Shown piece by piece: positions 58,583 through 64,000 of a stretch of DNA of 64,000 nt. The notes under the pieces are model-generated. The model did not search any database. It saw only the letters and a program-made list of their open reading frames with translations, and was not told the origin of the DNA. Numbering within the stretch: the first letter of the stretch is position 1; each line of letters begins with the position of its first letter. The DNA lies in the NCBI GenBank assembly GCA_045126855.1, contig JBGVPG010000024.1, forward strand, positions 1 to 64,000, in the 5' to 3' direction. Source of the stretch: UBA1740 sp045126855 (GTDB lineage Bacteria > Bacillota > Clostridia > Oscillospirales > CAG-272). The position numbers and the translations under genes were made by a program.

Positions 58583-60409
58583 TTACTTCTTAGAAATAGC
58601 GTTAAACTTACATCCGGCAACACAAGCACCGCACTTGATACACTTGGAGGTATCAATAGTATAGGAAGGAAGCTTGTGACCGGGGGCAACGTAATCGGTC
58701 TTTGTGATAGCGTCAACAGGGCAGTTCTTTGCGCACTTGCCACAGCCAATACACTTATCCTGGTCGATTACGAAGGAGAGAAGGCTCTTACATACGCCTG
58801 CAGGGCACTTCTTATCTACAACGTGAGCGATATACTCGTCACGGAAGAACTTGAGTGTTGCAAGCACAGGGTTGGGAGCAGTCTGTCCAAGACCACAGAG
58901 AGAGTTTGCTTTGATGTAGTTGCAAAGCTCCTCAAGTCTATCAATATCCTCAAGCGTGCCCTTACCCTCGGTAATCTTATCAAGAAGCTCAAGGAGTCTC
59001 TTGGTACCAACACGACAGGGAGTACACTTACCGCAGGATTCGTCAACGGTAAACTCAAGGAAGAACTTAGCCATATCAACCATACAGTTGTCTTCATCCA
59101 TAACGATAAGACCGCCGGAGCCCATCATACAGCCGAGAGCTACAAGGTTATCATAGTCTACTTCGGTGTTGATAAGGCTTGCAGGAATACATCCGCCGGA
59201 AGGACCACCGGTCTGGGCAGCCTTGAACTTCTTACCGCCGGGGATACCGCCACCGATCTCATTAATGATGGTGTCAAGGGTTACACCCATAGGAATCTCA
59301 ACAAGACCTGTATGCTGAATCTTACCACCGAGTGCGAATACCTTAGTTCCCTTGGAACGCTCGGTACCCATAGAGGAGAACCACTCAGCACCCTTAAGAA
59401 TGATCTGGGGAATATTAGCAAAGGTCTCAACGTTATTCTCAACGGTAGGCTTGCCAAAGAGACCCTTTACTGCAGGGTAGGGAGGACGGGGACGAGGCTC
59501 ACCGCGGTTACCCTCAATAGAGGTCATAAGTGCAGTTTCCTCACCGCAAACGAATGCGCCTGCGCCAAGCTTGATCACAAGGTCGAAATCAAATCCACTG
59601 TCAAAAATATTCTTACCAAGAAGGCCGTATGCCTTAGCATCGTCAATAGCCTTCTGAAGACGTGTAACGGCAATAGGATACTCGGCTCTTACGTATACGT
59701 ATCCCTTAGTCGCTCCAACTGCGTATCCGCAGATGGTCATAGCCTCAATTACACAGTGGGGATCACCCTCGAGAATGGAACGGTCCATAAATGCACCGGG
59801 GTCGCCCTCGTCTGCGTTACAAACAACGTACTTCTGGTCTGCCTTGTTGGGGGCGCAGAGAGCCCACTTGCGGCCGGTAGGGAAGCCACCGCCTCCTCTG
59901 CCACGAAGACCGGAATCCGAAACTACCTTGATAACGTCCTCGGGAGTCATCTCGGTAAGGCATTTGCCAAGAGCAGCATAACCATCCATAGCTATGTACT
60001 CGTCAATGTTGTCGGGGTCAATAACACCGCAGTTACGGAGTACGATACGCTTCTGAGACTTGTAGAACTTGGTATCGGAAAGCGAAACGTTCTTGGCCTG
60101 CTCCTCAACGATCTCGTCGGTTGCCTCATCTCTGTATACGAGACGCTCAACGATTCTACCCTTGAGAAGATGCTCCTCAACGATTTCCTTAACGTCATCG
60201 GGAGTTACACGGCTGTAGAAGGTACCATCGGGATATACGATTACGATCGGACCAAGAGCACAGAGGCCGAAGCAACCTGTCTGTACCATCTTAATTTCTT
60301 CGGTGAGACCGAAATCGGCAAGGCTCTGATTGAATGCCTCTTGGAGAGTTTTACTGCCGGAGGAGGTACAGCCTGTACCGCCACAAATCAATACGTGTGC
60401 GCGAATCAT
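58583..60409 (-). CDS. hydB: NADH-linked hydrogenase subunit HydB (NuoF-like)
   Basis: 608 residues. The N-terminal thioredoxin-like [2Fe-2S] domain (CGGTGCTSSGS, QTGCFGLCALGP) is followed by a NuoF core with the NADH/FMN loops GLRGRGGGGFPTGRKW and GAGAFVCGEETALM. The [4Fe-4S] motif SCGKCTPCRVG is followed by two C-terminal [4Fe-4S] clusters (CIGCGKCAKNCPVDAI and CIKCGACVAGCKFNAI). With HydA it passes electrons between NAD(H), ferredoxin and protons. Whether it truly bifurcates cannot be shown from sequence. Confidence 0.96.
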   Translation of the reverse strand: MIRAHVLICGGTGCTSSGSKTLQEAFNQSLADFGLTEEIKMVQTGCFGLCALGPIVIVYPDGTFYSRVTPDDVKEIVEEHLLKGRIVERLVYRDEATDEIVEEQAKNVSLSDTKFYKSQKRIVLRNCGVIDPDNIDEYIAMDGYAALGKCLTEMTPEDVIKVVSDSGLRGRGGGGFPTGRKWALCAPNKADQKYVVCNADEGDPGAFMDRSILEGDPHCVIEAMTICGYAVGATKGYVYVRAEYPIAVTRLQKAIDDAKAYGLLGKNIFDSGFDFDLVIKLGAGAFVCGEETALMTSIEGNRGEPRPRPPYPAVKGLFGKPTVENNVETFANIPQIILKGAEWFSSMGTERSKGTKVFALGGKIQHTGLVEIPMGVTLDTIINEIGGGIPGGKKFKAAQTGGPSGGCIPASLINTEVDYDNLVALGCMMGSGGLIVMDEDNCMVDMAKFFLEFTVDESCGKCTPCRVGTKRLLELLDKITEGKGTLEDIDRLEELCNYIKANSLCGLGQTAPNPVLATLKFFRDEYIAHVVDKKCPAGVCKSLLSFVIDQDKCIGCGKCAKNCPVDAITKTDYVAPGHKLPSYTIDTSKCIKCGACVAGCKFNAISKK

Positions 60410-60426
60410 TTATGCTTGTCCTCCTA

Positions 60427-60795
60427 TCAGTTATCGTCGGTTACGGTGTATTCCGCAACAACTTTTCCGCCCTTGAGGTGTTCCTCAACGACTCTCTTTG
60501 CCTTCTCGGCGGTCATGTGAATGTAGGTAACCTTATCTTTACCTGCCTCGTGGATCTCCACGATAGGTTCGAGCTGGCAGTAGCCAACACAGCCTGTCTG
60601 CGAAACGGTTACCTTGTCGGTAAGATTCGCATTGTTTACCTCCTCAACGAAGGCGGAGAGCACAGGACGTGCGCCTGCAGCAATTCCACAGGTAGCCATA
60701 CCAACTACTACGCGAATATCGCCGCTGCCCTCACGAAGAACGATTTTTTTCTTCATTTTGTCTTTGATTGCTTGAAGCTCAGCCAAAGATTTCAT
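60427..60795 (-). CDS. Small thioredoxin-like [2Fe-2S] ferredoxin
   Basis: 122 residues from the ATG at 60795, preceded by AAAGGAAG. A helical N-terminus (about 1-30) is followed by the cluster ligands in GMATCGIAAGARP and SQTGCVGYCQLEPIVEI, the pattern of NuoE-type thioredoxin-like [2Fe-2S] proteins. It is much shorter than the classical HydC (~160), because the helical N-terminal domain of NuoE is absent. It resembles the extra ferredoxin-like gene found in some HydABC operons. It probably shuttles electrons in the hydrogenase. A classical hydC may lie beyond the window. Confidence 0.86.
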   Translation of the reverse strand: MKSLAELQAIKDKMKKKIVLREGSGDIRVVVGMATCGIAAGARPVLSAFVEEVNNANLTDKVTVSQTGCVGYCQLEPIVEIHEAGKDKVTYIHMTAEKAKRVVEEHLKGGKVVAEYTVTDDN

Positions 60796-60829
60796 TTTTT
60801 GCTTCCTTTCTAGGACATATATTTTATTT

Positions 60830-61381
60830 TTATTTAATTTCATCGTATTGCTCCGTAAGATTGCTTTTTATCCATTGAAGGATTTCAAAGCTATCCAGCG
60901 GAATATCCTCGAGCACAAGGCGAAGCTCTCTTGTATCAAGAGAAACCTCGTTTCCACATAGTTTGTGACGGAAAAGGAAATCCACGGTGGGATGCCCTTG
61001 GATCAAGGTCACGATAGTTGAAACGACGTCACCCAGGGGAGTAAAGTCTATATGTTTCTTGTTGAAGCTCGCAAAAACGGTCGTTCCGTGATTTTCGCTA
61101 TCAACGTCTACGTGGGTCGAGAAAATTTCAAGATATCCGTCTGTCTGCTCTGCAGCGAGACGAAAAAGGGGAATACCCATGCCAACCTTGCGTGTTGTTC
61201 GGGTCGTATAAAATGGATCGGAAACCGAGCGCAGGACCTCCTCGCTCATTCCTGTTCCATCGTCGGTAATTTTTATCGTTAAAAGCTCTTCGGTTTCATT
61301 GATTTCAATAGAAATTAATTCTGCCTTGGCTTTTGTACTGTTTTCTGCAATATCGAGTATATTCAGCGAAAGTTCCTTCAT
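60830..61381 (-). CDS. GHKL (histidine-kinase-like) ATP-binding protein
   Basis: 183 residues. The N-terminal 100 residues are a HATPase domain: N-box LDIAENSTKA, G1 DDGTGM, F/G2-like SDPFYTTRTTRKVGMGIPLF. There is no HisKA domain or membrane helix, so it is not a sensor kinase by itself. The C-terminal ~75 residues (TPLGDVVSTIVTLIQGHPTVDFLF) form an unidentified domain. It may act as a free kinase or anti-sigma-like switch controlling the operon. Family members are often found in hydrogenase clusters in Clostridia and Thermotoga. The function is not known. Confidence 0.82.
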   Translation of the reverse strand: MKELSLNILDIAENSTKAKAELISIEINETEELLTIKITDDGTGMSEEVLRSVSDPFYTTRTTRKVGMGIPLFRLAAEQTDGYLEIFSTHVDVDSENHGTTVFASFNKKHIDFTPLGDVVSTIVTLIQGHPTVDFLFRHKLCGNEVSLDTRELRLVLEDIPLDSFEILQWIKSNLTEQYDEIK

Positions 61382-61384
61382 TGC

Positions 61385-62107
61385 TTACCTCCTGAGATGA
61401 TCAAACAATGCACGTCTAACGGCATTCTCGTCGTTAGGATCACAGTCAAATTCGAAGTAGTTTTCACCGTCTTGTAAATCCGTCAATCTGTGCGCATCGG
61501 AGCTTATAATAAAACGATCATCGGGAATAGAAAACCTATCAGCGTAGTGATTCAGACAAGATCTTTCATGTAGCTCGTAATAGCTGAATCCACAATCGGG
61601 GAGCGTGCCGAGAATTGCAATAATTCCGTTGGCATCTCTGTCGATATGAGCAGGGTAGCATACGCCACCGAATTTGGATAGGATTTCGCATACGTTGTCA
61701 GCCGAAATATTGCTTGCATTGATTAGAAGGTCATCGACCTCACCCGTTTGCTCGTCCATTCCGTCCATAATGATCTGTCTACCGAAAATTTCCGGACGGT
61801 TTTTTATCTTCAGACGGTTTTCTTCCACATACTTATCAAAAGCAAGGGCATCAGTAAGCTGCTCGAAAAGACAAACGACGTGAATATCCTCAGAGGTAGT
61901 CAATTCCATTCCGGCAACGGGAATTATGCCGTATTTTCTGGCCGCCTCAAAAAAAGCAGGACAGTTTTTTGCAGAATTATGATCGGTCAGCGCAATGATG
62001 TTAAGCCCACAAAGGCTTGCCATACCGGCAATATTGTTAGGCGTATTGTCATCATCGCCGCATGGAGAGAGTATGGAGTGAATGTGTAGATCGTAATAAA
62101 ATTTCAA
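61385..62107 (-). CDS. PHP-domain metal-dependent phosphoesterase
   Basis: 240 residues. PHP motifs are YYDLHIHSILSPCGDDD, TDHNSAKN, GMELTTSEDIHVV, CYPAHIDRD and SSDAHRL, giving a tri-metal site of His and Asp. The family includes histidinol-phosphatase, nucleotide phosphatases and polymerase-linked nucleases. The substrate here is unknown. It is fused by a four-base overlap to the DRTGG gene upstream and starts three bases before the next ATP-binding gene, so it is coupled into the hydrogenase operon. Confidence 0.88.
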   Translation of the reverse strand: MKFYYDLHIHSILSPCGDDDNTPNNIAGMASLCGLNIIALTDHNSAKNCPAFFEAARKYGIIPVAGMELTTSEDIHVVCLFEQLTDALAFDKYVEENRLKIKNRPEIFGRQIIMDGMDEQTGEVDDLLINASNISADNVCEILSKFGGVCYPAHIDRDANGIIAILGTLPDCGFSYYELHERSCLNHYADRFSIPDDRFIISSDAHRLTDLQDGENYFEFDCDPNDENAVRRALFDHLRR

Positions 62108-62433
62108 TTTAAAATACCGTGAATCTTAATCGCAGATTCGTAGGCAGGAAGGTTTGTGGAGAGAATATTAACTCCTTTAGCCTTGGCGACGTTAATCATA
62201 TCGTCGTCGGGCACAACACCCTCTGCAAGAAGAATGCAGCTGACGTCAGCAAGCGTTGCAACGGCAACGGTATTAATGTTTGACATAATTGTGATCCACA
62301 CGTTTGATGCGCTAGCGTTACCCATAACCCAGCTGAGAAGATCTCCGATGTAAACACCCTTGACTTCTTTTTCGGGGACAGGCACTGATATCTCATTAAA
62401 ATCACTCGCAAAAACAAGCTCTTTAACGGTCAT
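62104..62433 (-). CDS. DRTGG-domain protein
   Basis: 109 residues: KGVYIGDLLSWVMGNASASNVWITIMSNINTVAVATLADVSCILLAEGV and then VNILSTNLPAYESAIKIHGIL. This is the DRTGG fold, found also next to CBS domains and in phosphotransacetylase-like proteins. It may sense a ligand such as a nucleotide, but that is inferred. It begins one base after the stop of the hydrogenase-like gene upstream and overlaps the PHP gene, so it is in the same operon. Confidence 0.82.
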   Translation of the reverse strand: MTVKELVFASDFNEISVPVPEKEVKGVYIGDLLSWVMGNASASNVWITIMSNINTVAVATLADVSCILLAEGVVPDDDMINVAKAKGVNILSTNLPAYESAIKIHGILN

Positions 62434-63698
62434 TATTCTGCCTTTCCTCCTTTGGATTGCATAAACTCTCTCAGCTTACAATCCTCAGGACATGCGTTTT
62501 TCTTGATAACGTCCTCGGCAAAGGCACGGCAGGTGGGAGCTCCACAAGCACCGCAATCTATGCCGGGAAGAGTTGCTTTGAAATTCTGAATATCCGCCAT
62601 CATTCTCATGGATTCAGCAATGCTTCCTCCAAGACGTGAGATGGGATCGTATTCCGGCAGATCCTCAAAGAGGAAACTGTCGGGGATGTAATTTATTTCC
62701 TTGGGTAAAACGGTTTGGGAAACGGGCATATATCTTCTTAGCGAAAGCAATCTTGCCTTTGCAATAAAAGGATTCTGCATCGTAAGAACTCCACCTACAC
62801 ATCCGCCTGCACAGGCGTTTAGTTCAATAAACTCAAGGGGTGGAATATTACCGTTTTCGATCTGATCAAGAACGTGAATAACGTTCTCAATTCCGTCAGC
62901 CGCAAGATAATCTTCATTAAATATAGCAGTAGCCTCGCCACCGCTTCTCGCCCAGCCTATACCGATTTTACCCGATTCCGAAAGGTCCATTGGAGCCTCG
63001 TCGGCGTTCATAGTGCTGATAAGCAGGAAGTAAACGTCGCTTATGGAAACAACACGGTCTACCTGGCTCTTGTAGCTGCCAAAGCCGTTTTTAACGTAAC
63101 TTACCTTTGCAGGGCAAGGGGTGATAAAGCAGACTCCAATATCAGAGGGCTTAAGGTTGGGATGTTCGTTTAACGCACGTTCTCTTGCCAGTTTAGCGGC
63201 AATTTCCATGGGCGGAAGCATGTGTATGACGTGCTCCTCAAGGGACGGAAATCTCAGAGAGATAAGACGCATAATAACAGGGCACGCAGAGCTTATGGCA
63301 GGCTTCTTAACTCCTTCGGTCTGAAGGTAAAGCCTTGTGTATGAAGTCACGATCTCTGCTGCCTTTGACACCTCGTAAACCTGGTCAAAACCGATTTTGA
63401 GAAGTCCGCTTAAAACGTAGTCAACATCGTCGAGATTATCGAACTGTCCGTATAATGTGGGGGCGGGCAGGGCAATCTTCCACTTAAACTCATCCATGGA
63501 GGAGAGCAGATCGCTTACCGCTCGCTTTGCGCTGTGGGGGCAGTGCCTGATGCACTCGCCACAGTCGATACATCTTTCGGATTTTATGACTGCTTTGCCA
63601 TTTTTGATACGAATGGCTTCGGTAGGGCAATGCCTTATACAAGTGGTACAGCCGGTGCATTTGCTCTCGTCGAGAAGAACCGAATGTTCGTAGGCCAT
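62433..63698 (-). CDS. Hydrogenase-like Fe-S protein (catalytically doubtful)
   Basis: 421 residues. Two N-terminal [4Fe-4S] clusters (CTGCTTCIRHCPTEAI and CIDCGECIRHCPHSA) are followed by a hydrogenase large-subunit-like domain. The H-cluster cysteines seem kept in SSACPVIMR, ITPCPAKV and LNACAGGCVGG, but the flanking catalytic motifs (TSCxPxW, the Met/Glu residues and GGGQP) are lost. A C-terminal cluster domain is GIDCGACGAPTCRAF...CPEDC. It is unlikely to be an ordinary H2-producing enzyme. A sensor, electron-transfer or cluster-assembly role is more likely. It is upstream of the DRTGG-PHP genes. Confidence 0.86.
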   Translation of the reverse strand: MAYEHSVLLDESKCTGCTTCIRHCPTEAIRIKNGKAVIKSERCIDCGECIRHCPHSAKRAVSDLLSSMDEFKWKIALPAPTLYGQFDNLDDVDYVLSGLLKIGFDQVYEVSKAAEIVTSYTRLYLQTEGVKKPAISSACPVIMRLISLRFPSLEEHVIHMLPPMEIAAKLARERALNEHPNLKPSDIGVCFITPCPAKVSYVKNGFGSYKSQVDRVVSISDVYFLLISTMNADEAPMDLSESGKIGIGWARSGGEATAIFNEDYLAADGIENVIHVLDQIENGNIPPLEFIELNACAGGCVGGVLTMQNPFIAKARLLSLRRYMPVSQTVLPKEINYIPDSFLFEDLPEYDPISRLGGSIAESMRMMADIQNFKATLPGIDCGACGAPTCRAFAEDVIKKNACPEDCKLREFMQSKGGKAE

Positions 63699-63713
63699 TA
63701 TCGCTTGTCCTCC

Positions 63714-64000
63714 TTACAGAAGTACTCTCATTGTTATGCATGTTCCCACGCCTAGCGTGGATTTGATTTCCATAGAATCGGTATTCTTCTTCATGTTGGG
63801 CAGACCCATACCGGCGCCAAATCCCAGAGATCTGATAGTGTCGGTAGCAGTGGAATATCCTGCTTGCATTGCCTGCTCAATATCCTTTATACCGGGTCCG
63901 CTATCCTGAAGAACAATCTCGATATACTTTTCGCTTACAATAACGTCAGCCGTTCCTCCGCCGGCATGAATGACCATGTTAATTTCTCCCTCGTACATTG
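63714..64000 (-). CDS. GHKL ATP-binding protein (partial, 5' end beyond the window)
   Basis: Only the C-terminal ~95 residues are seen. The G1 box is DSGPGI, and the glycine-rich G2 motif is FGAGMGLPNMKKNTD, followed by GVGTCITMRVLL. This matches SpoIIAB/RsbW-type anti-sigma/serine-kinase HATPases, which are ~140 residues, so about 45 residues lie past 64000. The Met at 63998 is probably internal. It is 15 bases upstream of the hydrogenase-like gene, thus in the same operon, and is the second HATPase of this cluster. Confidence 0.84.
   Translation of the reverse strand, partial: MYEGEINMVIHAGGGTADVIVSEKYIEIVLQDSGPGIKDIEQAMQAGYSTATDTIRSLGFGAGMGLPNMKKNTDSMEIKSTLGVGTCITMRVLL

Noticed and set aside
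56776..60520. Two long plus-strand ORFs (592 and 685 aa) opposite hydA and hydB
   Set aside because: They are antisense shadows of strongly biased hydrogenase genes, with low-complexity products and no promoter or ribosome binding site.
62433..63698. Call as an active [FeFe] hydrogenase
   Set aside because: Although cluster cysteines are kept, TSCxPxW, the Met/Glu residues and GGGQP are lost, so only a hydrogenase-like call is made.

Overview
The window looks like a chromosomal segment of an anaerobic, endospore-lineage Bacillota (class Clostridia, probably an uncultured gut or rumen member). The evidence is the gene content and order: miaB-ricA-mutS-mutL-tgt, scpA-scpB with ytfI/ytfJ/dacF/rluB, a CGAAC-type LexA box, TTGACA-17-TATAAT promoters with strong AAGGAGG ribosome binding sites, a PPi-type phosphofructokinase and a trimeric-type [FeFe] hydrogenase operon. 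Species cannot be named from the sequence. No prophage, insertion sequence or CRISPR array was seen.

Layout. 1-375: 3' end of a 23S rRNA, then tRNA-Lys and tRNA-Asn and a terminator (no room for a 5S gene). 405-690: a gene-free array of small hairpins, followed by two AT-rich orphan genes. 1.5-5 kb: regulators (XRE-TPR, LexA, AraC) and an acetyltransferase. 4.97-15.4 kb (+): dxs, miaB, ricA, mutS, mutL, tgt and a hydrolase. 15.4-24 kb (-): one long unit lon, engB, M50 protease, scpA, scpB, ytfI, ytfJ, dacF, rluB and a small GNAT-like gene. 24.1-28.9 kb (+): ruvC, an rRNA methyltransferase, the ECF transporter module ecfA1-ecfA2-ecfT and truA. 29-39.3 kb: class A PBP, Nudix hydrolase, a MarR-controlled heterodimeric ABC exporter, gltX and an orphan histidine kinase. 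39.3-42 kb: DUF11 protein, tRNA-Leu, a second hairpin array and an AT-rich membrane protein. 42-44.5 kb: pectate lyase lipoprotein and HD hydrolase. 44.6-47.4 kb (-): fakB/fakA-like fatty acid kinase pair. 47.6-48 kb: a tRNA-Ser-like gene with a broken T-arm, a duplicated 5' half of it, and more hairpins. 48.2-56.8 kb: dgt, rpsF-ssb-rpsR, ispE, a methyltransferase, hslO, an Fe/Mn-SOD-like protein, pfp, a Gly/His-rich membrane protein and rpsT. 56.8-64 kb (-): the hydrogenase operon, still open at the window edge.

How the genes fit together. The organism makes isoprenoids by the MEP pathway (dxs, ispE), runs methyl-independent mismatch repair (MutL carries an endonuclease motif), disposes of fermentation electrons as H2 through HydA/HydB and a small thioredoxin-like ferredoxin, and degrades pectin outside the cell. 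Housekeeping operons dominate. The unusual material is concentrated beside tRNA genes: three of the four hairpin-rich spacers lie next to a tRNA or tRNA-like gene, and two contain sequence resembling part of that tRNA. The hydrogenase operon also carries a hydrogenase-like Fe-S protein, two GHKL ATPases, a DRTGG protein and a PHP protein, which look like a regulatory or maturation module.
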